In this document: positions 54,278-60,227 of the stretch, piece after piece | How the letters are laid out: each line of letters begins with the position of its first letter | Numbering within the stretch: position 1 is the first letter of the stretch | Virus record (IMG/VR): IMGVR_UViG_3300006874_000001 | Coordinates: 1 to 64,000 of that record | Length of the DNA stretch: 64,000 nucleotides | Direction: 5' to 3' (one strand) | From: a virus | Made by a program: the position numbers and the translations under genes | The notes under the pieces: model-generated | Told to the model about the DNA's origin: nothing | Databases searched by the model: none | What the model saw: only the letters and a program-made list of their open reading frames with translations

Positions 54278-54712
54278 TTAGCGCTTAGGGGCCATAAGCC
54301 TAATTGCACCTCCACCAGCATACAAACCAGCTGTCTTAGCCGCACCCTTGATAACACCTCTCTTTACAAACCCTACACCTCTCTGATCTAAGATCCCATC
54401 AAGCAAGGACTCGGTGTCTACGTTGTATTTCTCTTGAAGGTTCTGGACGACACCCCTGATCTCACCAAGATTACCCATGACATTAGAGATACCGCCTGCA
54501 ACATCACCTCTATCTTCAGGCGCAAGCCTCTTAACCAACCCCAAAAGGTCATTCATCTCCTGATCACTCATCCCACGAAGACTAGCGAAGTCTAGAGGTA
54601 GGTTTTCAAGCCCTTTGAGGGGCTTTCCTGTCAGGTCACGAGCCCTCTGAATGAACTCTTGCTTAGGGTCAGTATCTTTAGGGTCGCCTGGACCCCCTTT
54701 AAGTACTCTCAT
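54278..54712 (-). CDS. Small hypothetical protein of the late block
   Basis: A 144-residue protein with a Pro/Gly/Asp-rich N-terminus, a helical middle (EMNDLLGLVKRLAPEDRGDV) and an Ala/Gly-rich end (TAGLYAGGGAIRLM). No family recognised. The start lies 4 bases after a TATATTTG box. Confidence 0.55.
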   Translation of the reverse strand: MRVLKGGPGDPKDTDPKQEFIQRARDLTGKPLKGLENLPLDFASLRGMSDQEMNDLLGLVKRLAPEDRGDVAGGISNVMGNLGEIRGVVQNLQEKYNVDTESLLDGILDQRGVGFVKRGVIKGAAKTAGLYAGGGAIRLMAPKR

Positions 54713-54716
54713 GATG

Positions 54717-54724
54717 CAAATATA
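54717..54724 (-). promoter_or_regulatory. Late TATATTTG box
   Basis: TATATTTG, 4 bases before the ATG at 54712. Confidence 0.55.
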
Positions 54725-54730
54725 AGCATC

Positions 54731-54850
54731 TCACCCTTTCTTTTTCTTCCACATGCTCAGAGCAATGGCAATGGACTGCTTATGAGGTTTCCCCTCACCC
54801 TTAAGGATCTTGATTTTCCTTGAAACAAACCGATTCTTAGTAGTAGACAT
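54731..54850 (-). CDS. Small basic phage peptide (AIAL motif)
   Basis: A 39-residue ORF (begins MSTTKNRFVSRKIKILKGEG) with KPHKQSIAIALSMWKKKKG. Small proteins ending in a (K)QAIAIALS..K motif are common in aquatic phages and are probably DNA-associated. It is the first minus-strand gene beyond the divergent control region. No clear -7 box precedes it. Confidence 0.55.
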   Translation of the reverse strand: MSTTKNRFVSRKIKILKGEGKPHKQSIAIALSMWKKKKG

Positions 54851-55442
54851 AGCTATCCTCGCGTATAAACGTCTTATTTGCCGTTTTTCCTTCCAAAAAC
54901 AACATCAGACTCAGCATTGCTTTCACGCCTTGCTTCATATAGCGAAGGTATAAACTTTTTTCTTAAAAGTCAACCCTAAAGTCAACGTTTAATCAACAGT
55001 GTCTAATGCATTGCTAGTCAATAGGTTAGGTTTTGAAGGGTGAAAACCCGAGAAAAATAGTGGGGTTAAAAATTTTGATCAGTAATACGCAGATTGGGGA
55101 TTAACTATACTATACGACGTCACGCATGCATTCCCGAAACGCAATACGACACGCGTTTGCACGTGAAAATCGACATTTTGCCTGTAACTTTCAGCTTTTT
55201 TAAGTTGCTGAGTCTCATTGCGTTATGGCTGGTAGGGTGAAGCACTGCGTTAGGTTACACATCGCAACCCGCTGAAGCTCTGTGCGGGACAGTCACACCC
55301 CTGCTCACACACCTTGCACACACTCACCACACACGGGGACACACATCCCCACGTCGTCCTCGCGTGTATACGTGCACACGCTAATTCTTCGCGCCTGTTT
55401 TACCGAAGGTAAAATCACGCATGGAATTAGTCCCTTGAAAAT
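54851..55442. other. Divergent non-coding control region
   Basis: About 590 bases without a supported gene, between the leftward late block and the rightward early block. It contains an A/T-rich left part and a C/A-rich right part. Dyads: GGTTTT/AAAACC (55028-55047), GGGGA/TCCCC (55335-55350), GCGTGT/ACACGC (55362-55381) and TTTTACC-GAA-GGTAAAA (55398-55414). Candidate operators or a replication origin; no run of DnaA-type boxes was seen. Confidence 0.5.
55398..55414. promoter_or_regulatory. Perfect dyad TTTTACC-GAA-GGTAAAA (operator candidate)
   Basis: 7-bp perfect inverted repeat, 28 bases upstream of the TTG of the first early promoter; the place of an activator or repressor site. Confidence 0.45.
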
Positions 55443-55474
55443 TTGGAAACAAGCTACCCATCGCCATATCTTTG
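55443..55474 (+). promoter_or_regulatory. First early promoter
   Basis: TTG at 55443-55445 and a perfect -7 box TATCTTTG at 55467-55474 with 21 bases between. The leader contains CAAACATCAAA before the ATG at 55525. Confidence 0.75.
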
Positions 55475-55524
55475 TGGTCGTTGGTTCGAAGGTCGAGCCA
55501 CGCAAACATCAAATACCTAATCAC

Positions 55525-56094
55525 ATGGCAAACGTCCATTACACCCCAACCCACTGCCCAGACACAGGGCGCAAGTTCACCCGAGCCGAGCGCAAGGCTG
55601 CCAACAAGGCCAAGTACACGGCATCCGTCAAGAGCAAGCCCTCACCTGCCAAGGCGAGCAAGGGCAAGAGCGCATCCAAGCCTGCGAAGGCAGGGCGTCC
55701 AACCCTGACGGCCAAGCAGTTCGATGGCATGGTGAAGCGCAACATGAAGCTCACCAAAGCCCAATTGGTTGACATCATCATGAGCGGATATGAGGTCGAG
55801 TCCAAGCCTGCGTCCAAGCCTGCGTCCAAGCGTAAGCCCAAGCGTATGAGCAAGAACACCAAGTTGGAGGTTCAAGCCCAACGTGTGAGCCGAGGCATAG
55901 CACAGACGTACATCAAGCCCGAAGAGACGAAGGTCAAGAACGGGAAGAAGATGACCTACGACGAGTACGTTGGCGTCCCTGCTGAAGTGCAAGCCTACCC
56001 CGAGTACGCAGAGTTGCGAGCCATCGGGTACAGCGTGGAAGACGCAGTGCGCTACGTCTCTGCACTCATGGACGGAGCACCCCAAATCGCCTGA
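55525..56094 (+). CDS. Basic early protein, unknown
   Basis: A 189-residue protein, first gene of the early block. The N-terminal half is Lys/Ala-rich (AERKAANKAKYTASVKSKPS), then an AKQFDGMVKRNMKLTKAQLV helix, repeated PASKP units, and a more structured C-terminus (YAELRAIGYSVEDAVRYVSA). The ATG at 55525 is chosen because it follows the promoter and leader; the same frame is open upstream to 55282 but would precede the -7 box. May bind host DNA or RNA early in infection; no family. Confidence 0.6.
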   Translation: MANVHYTPTHCPDTGRKFTRAERKAANKAKYTASVKSKPSPAKASKGKSASKPAKAGRPTLTAKQFDGMVKRNMKLTKAQLVDIIMSGYEVESKPASKPASKRKPKRMSKNTKLEVQAQRVSRGIAQTYIKPEETKVKNGKKMTYDEYVGVPAEVQAYPEYAELRAIGYSVEDAVRYVSALMDGAPQIA

Positions 56095-56097
56095 GCC

Positions 56098-56247
56098 ATG
56101 TTAAGAACAACCATGCACTTCATAGACACGCTCGTGGCCGTAGCAGGCTCCGTGTCTACATACAAGGCGGTCAAGCACGACCCCGAGGCAGAGGCGTACA
56201 TGATGGACGCTCACCTTGACGAGGAACTCGAAATGTACTTGTCATGA
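56098..56247 (+). CDS. 49-residue early protein
   Basis: Short ORF (begins MLRTTMHFIDTLVAVAG) with an acidic C-terminus (LDEELEMYLS). It starts 3 bases after the previous stop and ends in an ATGA overlap with the next ORF, supporting real translation. No family. Confidence 0.5.
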   Translation: MLRTTMHFIDTLVAVAGSVSTYKAVKHDPEAEAYMMDAHLDEELEMYLS

Positions 56248-56360
56248 AGAACTATTGTCCTTGGGAGCAAGCATACCAGCTATGCGATGGCGCCTACACG
56301 AGAGAGCAAATCGACGAGATGCCACTATGTGAAATCATGGAGATAATCCTAGGCACATGA
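56244..56360 (+). CDS. 38-residue early protein
   Basis: Short ORF (MKNYCPWEQAYQLCDGAYTR) linked by overlaps (ATGA) to both neighbours. No family recognised. Confidence 0.45.
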   Translation: MKNYCPWEQAYQLCDGAYTREQIDEMPLCEIMEIILGT

Positions 56361-56527
56361 TGACGCTCGTCCTGCTCAAAGCGCTTGCAAGCGTACCCAC
56401 AGGGTGCGAGGTACGGAACATCTCGTTCTCGTATCAGACGTGCTACTATGTGGCGTTCGAGCGTGACGGACGCTTGGAGGCGGTTGATGGGTGCGTTGTC
56501 CTCGAAGAGGATGACGAGGAACCCTGA
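56357..56527 (+). CDS. 56-residue early protein
   Basis: Short ORF starting at ATGATG (either ATG possible), ending with an acidic EEDDEEP tail. Its stop TGA is the first base triplet of the upstream repeat of the next promoter. No family recognised. Confidence 0.5.
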   Translation: MMTLVLLKALASVPTGCEVRNISFSYQTCYYVAFERDGRLEAVDGCVVLEEDDEEP

Positions 56528-56599
56528 AATGTTAAAAGTGTTAATTTTCTTGGAATCTAGAACCTGACCTCGTATCTTTGGGGTCGAATCAAACATCAA
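56525..56599 (+). promoter_or_regulatory. Early promoter module, copy 1
   Basis: TGAAATGTTAAAAGTGTTAA (56525-56544), then 5 bases, TTG (56550-56552), 20 bases, TATCTTTG (56573-56580), then the leader motif GTCGAATCAAACATCAA (56583-56599). Same spacing as copy 2 at 57647. Confidence 0.85.
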
Positions 56600-56603
56600 A
56601 CAC

Positions 56604-56795
56604 ATGACCTATACACAGACCTGCGAGTTCATCGCACAGCGAATCATGGAAGGACGCGACTACGCCTTCATCAACGACAGCTTCATCAATCTCCCTACAC
56701 CACAGCGGTCAGGGACATACACACAACAGCACACATACGCCCTGCTCAAGGCTCGTGAGATTGTGGATAACCTACGGGGTGTTCAGGCACACTGA
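56604..56795 (+). CDS. 63-residue early protein upstream of the ribozyme
   Basis: A 63-residue protein (begins MTYTQTCEFIAQRIMEG) with a helical end KAREIVDNLRGVQAH. It directly follows promoter copy 1. Its last three codons and stop form the 5' strand of stem I and the first core bases of the hammerhead ribozyme, so self-cleavage would cut its mRNA 34 bases past the stop. No family recognised. Confidence 0.6.
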   Translation: MTYTQTCEFIAQRIMEGRDYAFINDSFINLPTPQRSGTYTQQHTYALLKAREIVDNLRGVQAH

Positions 56796-56835
56796 TGAGT
56801 CCTGATTGGACGAAACGCCGTGAGGCGTATGTGTC
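56786..56835 (+). ncRNA. Type I hammerhead ribozyme
   Basis: Stem I GGCACA (56786-56791) pairs with TGTGTC (56830-56835; one G-U). Core CTGATGA is at 56792-56798. Stem II GTCC/GGAC has a TGATT loop (56799-56811). Core GAA follows (56812-56814). Stem III ACGCC/GGCGT has a GTGA (GNRA) tetraloop (56815-56828). Predicted cleavage is after A56829 (GTA, a valid NUH). All universally conserved core residues and the G10.1-C11.1 pair are present. Stem I can be extended beyond a 2x2 internal loop (GTT 56781-56783 with AGC 56838-56840), offering the usual partner for a tertiary contact with loop II. The open end is at stem I, so it is type I. Confidence 0.92.
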
Positions 56836-56869
56836 AAAGCAAACGTGGCTTTGAGGGGCGTAGCCCGCA

Positions 56870-56937
56870 AGGTGTGATGGTGTAACAGGATAGCACGCCA
56901 CTATGTGGAGGTGCGGGTTCGAATCCCGCCACATCTA
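56870..56937 (+). tRNA. tRNA-like element with collapsed anticodon arm (non-canonical)
   Basis: Acceptor AGGTGTG/CACATCT (one G-U) with discriminator A, D arm GTGT/GCAC around AACAGGATA, and a perfect T arm GCGGG-TTCGAAT-CCCGC. The anticodon region is about 5 bases too short: CCAC-TAT-GTGG, with no 7-base loop. No CCA is encoded. An alternative reading gives loop ATGTGGA with anticodon GTG (His) but leaves no variable loop. Either a decayed tRNA or a functional tRNA mimic. Confidence 0.5.
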
Positions 56938-56966
56938 AAATTTGTCAAACATCAAAAACATTAACC

Positions 56967-57140
56967 ATGATAAACATTTGGGAGTACTACACATACTTCG
57001 GACGTGACCGCGACGACTGGGCGGGGCCTCACACCGTGAAGGCATCCACTCGTGATGAAGCCATCCGCAAGGCACAACATGACTGCTTTGGCTCATGCGA
57101 AACAGTTTGGAAAAAGACATTCAAAATCGTAAAATCATGA
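56967..57140 (+). CDS. 57-residue early protein
   Basis: Short ORF (MINIWEYYTYFGRDRDDWAG) ending WKKTFKIVKS. Leader TCAAACATCAAAAAC, as at other early starts. It overlaps the next gene by ATGA. The WEYYTYFGRDRDDWAGP..VKASTRDEAI pattern is a small alpha/beta fold; no family. Confidence 0.55.
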   Translation: MINIWEYYTYFGRDRDDWAGPHTVKASTRDEAIRKAQHDCFGSCETVWKKTFKIVKS

Positions 57141-57334
57141 CACAAGAACAATGCGAACGTGCAGTCAAGTCACTGCAAAACCACGGCTTCAAGGCCTCTC
57201 ACGTAATTGGTGCGCCTGACGACCACGGGGTGTGGTTGGATGCCGTATGGACTGACGAACTCGGTGATGCGTGTAGCTTCCGCATCCACGACGAAGAAAT
57301 CGAATGGTGGCAAACCCAAGACAAACCAGCATGA
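57137..57334 (+). CDS. 65-residue early protein
   Basis: A 65-residue acidic protein (MTQEQCERAVKSLQNHGFKA), with aromatic strands later (GVWLDAVWTDE, EEIEWWQTQ). The ATG at 57137 (ATGA overlap) is preferred over 57095. No family. Confidence 0.55.
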   Translation: MTQEQCERAVKSLQNHGFKASHVIGAPDDHGVWLDAVWTDELGDACSFRIHDEEIEWWQTQDKPA

Positions 57335-57513
57335 CAGACCACACAAAATGCCACAAGTGCGGAGGCGAGGGCATCTTCCTCGGCTCACAAGAAACAGGGT
57401 ACAGCGCAGGCGGTTGGGTACAGCAGTGCCACGACTTCCAATGCGAGGACTGCCAAGCTACATGGGACGTGACCATGGAAATCACACCGACAAACCGATA
57501 CAACCATGACTGA
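57331..57513 (+). CDS. 60-residue zinc-ribbon protein
   Basis: Two knuckles CHKCGGEG and CEDCQATW around a Gly-rich middle: a DnaJ-type or ribbon-like zinc module. It starts in an ATGA overlap and overlaps the next ORF by 8 bases. Could bind nucleic acid or a host protein early in infection. Confidence 0.6.
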   Translation: MTDHTKCHKCGGEGIFLGSQETGYSAGGWVQQCHDFQCEDCQATWDVTMEITPTNRYNHD

Positions 57514-57649
57514 CATCGTAAACGTAATCATCAAGCTTGCCCGCATGCAAGGGCAGGCAATCGATCGAGTGGAGGCAGAGATGCTGAACAAAGCGGTCGA
57601 GGAAGCACACGACAAGTGGCAATCCGAAAAGCAACAGGATAGTGACTGA
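57506..57649 (+). CDS. 47-residue helical early protein
   Basis: Short ORF (MTDIVNVIIKLARMQGQAID) that is one long helix ending QQDSD. Its stop forms the first bases of promoter copy 2. No family recognised. Confidence 0.5.
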   Translation: MTDIVNVIIKLARMQGQAIDRVEAEMLNKAVEEAHDKWQSEKQQDSD

Positions 57650-57721
57650 AATGTTAAAAGTGTTAAAAAACTTGCAAACTTGGAATTGCTGACGTAATTT
57701 AGCAGTCGAATCAAACATCAA
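57647..57721 (+). promoter_or_regulatory. Early promoter module, copy 2
   Basis: The same 20-base TGAAATGTTAAAAGTGTTAA (57647-57666), 5 bases, TTG (57672-57674), 20 bases, TAATTTAG (57695-57702) and GTCGAATCAAACATCAA (57705-57721). Element order and every distance equal copy 1. Confidence 0.85.
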
Positions 57722-57730
57722 TTTAATCTC

Positions 57731-58360
57731 ATGAAACAATATGCAGTAATACACGGAGTCGCAGGACTTCACGAGGGCTACTCCGAGACCACTTGCGAGT
57801 TCTTCCCCAAGCGTTCATTCGCAGAGAAGCACATGAAGCAACTCATCGCAACCTTCCGAGAGGATGAGACGTGCGTTCACATCAACGACATTCAGGGCGA
57901 CTTCCTTGACGCAAGCGTAATTGGAGGTGCTGACCTGTCCATGACGAGATGGTGGGAAGATTACCATGCCTCCGTGCCCGCAGAGTTTGACCACGACGAC
58001 TACATGGAATCTCGGTCTGACGACGTTTGGGTAGAGGTACTCCGAATCATCGAGCTTGATATGTCCAACCGCGACGCAAACACCGAGTCGTGTTGGCTCA
58101 CGTGGGACCAACTCGAATGCAGACCTGCATGGGACTACACACCATTGTGCATGTCCTTAGTGGCTCGTGTAACATCTGACGTCATGGACACTACAAGTGA
58201 CGACCACCCTACCCAAGCTCTTCACAACCTTGCACAGCTCGGTGATTTTGTCTCGGCTGTGTACTACCGCAATCATGCCATCATCGACGTTGACGACTAT
58301 GTGATGCACGCTTTCCGAATCCCCAAACCCAAAAACTCTGACAGCTATGACGCACAATGA
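57731..58360 (+). CDS. Acidic early protein, unknown
   Basis: A 209-residue Asp-rich protein, first gene after promoter copy 2. It begins MKQYAVIHGVAGLHEGYSET, an alpha/beta start, and contains SFAEKHMKQLIATFRED. No family recognised. Strongly acidic small early proteins in phages often block host nucleic-acid-binding proteins, but there is no direct evidence here. Confidence 0.6.
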   Translation: MKQYAVIHGVAGLHEGYSETTCEFFPKRSFAEKHMKQLIATFREDETCVHINDIQGDFLDASVIGGADLSMTRWWEDYHASVPAEFDHDDYMESRSDDVWVEVLRIIELDMSNRDANTESCWLTWDQLECRPAWDYTPLCMSLVARVTSDVMDTTSDDHPTQALHNLAQLGDFVSAVYYRNHAIIDVDDYVMHAFRIPKPKNSDSYDAQ

Positions 58361-58505
58361 AATGGTACGACGTGTGGTAGAAGCACGCATGAATCGAATG
58401 AACATACAGCAATGCCTCAAAGCACTTCGCAACTACATGATTACGGACTACGGAGGATGCGACATGGAAGAACTCCATGAATTTTACCAAAAATACGCAG
58501 GATAA
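58347..58505 (+). CDS. 52-residue helical early protein
   Basis: Short ORF (MTHNEMVRRVVEARMNRMNI) that is mostly helical. It overlaps the previous gene by 14 bases and the next by one base (TAATG). No family. Confidence 0.5.
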   Translation: MTHNEMVRRVVEARMNRMNIQQCLKALRNYMITDYGGCDMEELHEFYQKYAG

Positions 58506-58747
58506 TGACGAAGAAAGAACGACTACGACAGCAGACTGAACTGCAATACGAGATGCAGAAGGCAGGTCTCAACCTTGTGGACTGCGGGAACTGCGGAAGC
58601 ACCCTCATCCACGAGACAATGACGAGAGTCGGTGATATGTATGACATCACCTGCCCCTACTGCGAATACACATCAGAACCATGCGACTTCCCTGACCACT
58701 TCCACGAGGGGTTCGAGGAGTCAGCAGAATTTCAAGACAATGAATAA
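58505..58747 (+). CDS. 80-residue zinc-ribbon protein
   Basis: A helical start (TKKERLRQQTELQYEMQKAG), then CGNCGSTLIH and CPYCEYTSEP (two CxxC knuckles) and an acidic C-terminus. Zinc ribbon; may act on nucleic acids or bind a host factor. TAATG overlap upstream, 8-base overlap downstream. Confidence 0.6.
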   Translation: MTKKERLRQQTELQYEMQKAGLNLVDCGNCGSTLIHETMTRVGDMYDITCPYCEYTSEPCDFPDHFHEGFEESAEFQDNE

Positions 58748-58943
58748 CACAATCAACTTCACCGACGAGCAGAAGCAAGAGCTTGTCGAGCGTATCAGCG
58801 ATGTGCTCAACGAGACAGGTGCATACTCCGCCCTGTACAAGCTACTCGTTGTCCGCGAAGAGGTGCTACTGCACACCGACATGGAGAACCTTGCCGAAGA
58901 AATCGAAGAATTTATTTTCAACTTCACAAAAATCGAAGAGTAA
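58740..58943 (+). CDS. 67-residue acidic helical protein
   Basis: Starts MNNTINFTDEQKQELVERIS and ends FIFNFTKIEE; highly acidic and helical. The ATG at 58740 overlaps the previous stop; the longer frame upstream is a shadow. Joined to the next gene by TAATG. No family. Confidence 0.55.
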   Translation: MNNTINFTDEQKQELVERISDVLNETGAYSALYKLLVVREEVLLHTDMENLAEEIEEFIFNFTKIEE

Positions 58944-59056
58944 TGACGAAGAAAGAAATCATCGAAGACCTCTGCCACAAGGTGGCGGACATCAAGTACG
59001 ACCTGCAAGTGGTACTCGACAAACTTTATCAACTAGAAAACGAAGACGATGAGTAA
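58943..59056 (+). CDS. 37-residue coiled-coil peptide
   Basis: Short ORF (MTKKEIIEDLCHKVADIKYD) predicted as one coiled coil, linked by TAATG and an 8-base overlap to its neighbours. It shares its first residues (MTKKE) with the product of 58505. No family. Confidence 0.45.
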   Translation: MTKKEIIEDLCHKVADIKYDLQVVLDKLYQLENEDDE

Positions 59057-59243
59057 ATCAGCAGAAACAAGCACGATGCAAACCGTCATTTACAACGCAG
59101 CCATTGGCACACAGTTCATGGACATCATGGAGGACTACATGAAGCGTCAAGATGACGACCCAAACTTTGATGGGCATCATGAGCTATACGATTTGTACCA
59201 CGACCTTTCAACCCTTTATTTCAACAACAATGAAAATGACTGA
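59049..59243 (+). CDS. 64-residue acidic early protein
   Basis: A protein (MSKSAETSTMQTVIYNAAIG) with Asp/His-rich middle and NNNEND end. It overlaps both neighbours. No family recognised. Confidence 0.5.
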   Translation: MSKSAETSTMQTVIYNAAIGTQFMDIMEDYMKRQDDDPNFDGHHELYDLYHDLSTLYFNNNEND

Positions 59244-59448
59244 CATCACAGACCGCATCATCAGCTACGAGATGGGCGACATGAACGACGCGGAAACGCT
59301 CGAACTCTTCTCCGAACTCATCTCAAACAAGATGGCTTGGGGACTGCAGGGACACTACGGACGAACAGCCAACGCTCTCATCGAGGACGGGTGGATCGAC
59401 TCGGACGGGACTATCACAGACAAAGCACACGACAACGACATTCTTTAA
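59230..59448 (+). CDS. 72-residue early protein
   Basis: Starts at ATGAAAATG (59230, or 59236); sequence MTDITDRIISYEMGDMNDAE then ELFSELISNKMAWGLQGHYG. This pattern (EMGDMNDAETLELFSELISN..A..LQG.YGR.A..LI..G.I) occurs in small proteins of many phages; function unknown. Confidence 0.6.
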   Translation: MKMTDITDRIISYEMGDMNDAETLELFSELISNKMAWGLQGHYGRTANALIEDGWIDSDGTITDKAHDNDIL

Positions 59449-59465
59449 TTCAAAATCCAAACATC

Positions 59466-60083
59466 ATGCAATCAGTACAAGAATCCAAGCAAGAGCTTGA
59501 AGCGGCTATCCGCTACGCAGAGAACGCTATCTCCTCTGCCCAAGGCACCATCGAGTCGATGGAGTTTCGCCAAGAGATGGCACAGAAGAACTACCAAGAG
59601 CAGACAGGGCGTGAAGAAGCGCTGACCAAGCAGGTGCAAGAGCTCGAATCCAAGGTGCAGGGTCAGTACGACGACATCGTCATGCTCGAACGTGAGGTTG
59701 CCAACCTCAAAGAGTGCCTCAAGATAGAGACGGCAGCACTTGAGCGCATTCGAGAGGACATCCCTACCATGCCCGTCATCCCCAAGGCTGTTGCCATCGC
59801 CATCTTCCGTGAGGGTGTGGCACATGGTGTAGCCAACGCTTGCGATGAGATTGACAACGACGCTGGAATCAGCATCGAAGAGAGCGAATACGTTGGAGGG
59901 TTCGAGGTATCGTTCAGCCGACACATCGACCTCTCTGACCACCTCGACCTTGACTGGATGCGCGACAAGGTGGGTGACTACGATGAAGCATCTGTCATTG
60001 AAGCCCTCAAGAACCTGTGTGCAGACAAGGAGTTCGAGTGCCGTATCCACGGGGTTGACGACCAAGAGCAAAAGGTTAATTGA
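59466..60083 (+). CDS. Coiled-coil early protein
   Basis: A 205-residue protein: residues 1-100 form a heptad coiled coil (QSVQESKQELEAAIRYAENA), followed by an alpha/beta domain of about 100 residues with VAHGVANACDEIDND and HLDLDWMRDKVGD. The ATG at 59466 with leader CCAAACATC is chosen over a long upstream frame. No family recognised. Confidence 0.6.
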   Translation: MQSVQESKQELEAAIRYAENAISSAQGTIESMEFRQEMAQKNYQEQTGREEALTKQVQELESKVQGQYDDIVMLEREVANLKECLKIETAALERIREDIPTMPVIPKAVAIAIFREGVAHGVANACDEIDNDAGISIEESEYVGGFEVSFSRHIDLSDHLDLDWMRDKVGDYDEASVIEALKNLCADKEFECRIHGVDDQEQKVN

Positions 60084-60094
60084 TGTTTGGCCTT

Positions 60095-60131
60095 GAGGGG
60101 CTTGTGTGACTGAAACGTCAGTCCGCCCCTC
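60095..60131 (+). other. Strong stem-loop before the second tRNA-like element
   Basis: GAGGGGC (60095-60101) pairs with GCCCCTC (60125-60131); inside, GACTG/CAGTC closes an AAACGT loop. There is no T-tract, so a processing or leader structure is likelier than a terminator. It lies 9 bases before the tRNA-like element. Confidence 0.6.
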
Positions 60132-60140
60132 TTCACTTTC

Positions 60141-60212
60141 AAGGGAGCGCAGTCGGTGCGTACGTCTGAGTTGTAGGCAGACGGCAGTTGTGTTCGAATC
60201 CCAACCTCCCTT
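60141..60212 (+). tRNA. Second tRNA-like element (non-canonical)
   Basis: AAGGGAG/CTCCCTT acceptor-type stem and a D arm GCGC-AGTCGGT-GCGT without the two usual linker bases. The anticodon-type stem CGTCTG/CAGACG has a 9-base loop (AGTTGTAGG), and the T arm loop TTCGAAT is closed by a stem with a T-C mismatch. If an A-G pair closes the loop, the anticodon would be TGT (Thr). Encodes no CCA. Likely a degenerate tRNA or mimic. Confidence 0.45.
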
Positions 60213-60227
60213 CAATTCAATTCACAC

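Noticed and set aside
55480-55501. GGTTCGAAGGTCGAGCC resembling a tRNA T arm
   Set aside because: The flanks form no acceptor, D or anticodon stems, and it lies in the leader of the first early transcript.
56762-56770. Exact DnaA-box-like TGTGGATAA (also at about 12249 and 44802)
   Set aside because: Single, scattered copies inside coding sequence; no cluster, so no origin call is justified.
60086-60131. Possible second hammerhead ribozyme (GAAAC present) before the second tRNA-like element
   Set aside because: No CTGATGA core and no matching stems II/III; only a nested stem-loop can be drawn.
59472-60215. 247-residue minus-strand frame
   Set aside because: Antisense to the coiled-coil early gene and runs through the tRNA-like element; no start signal and no motifs.
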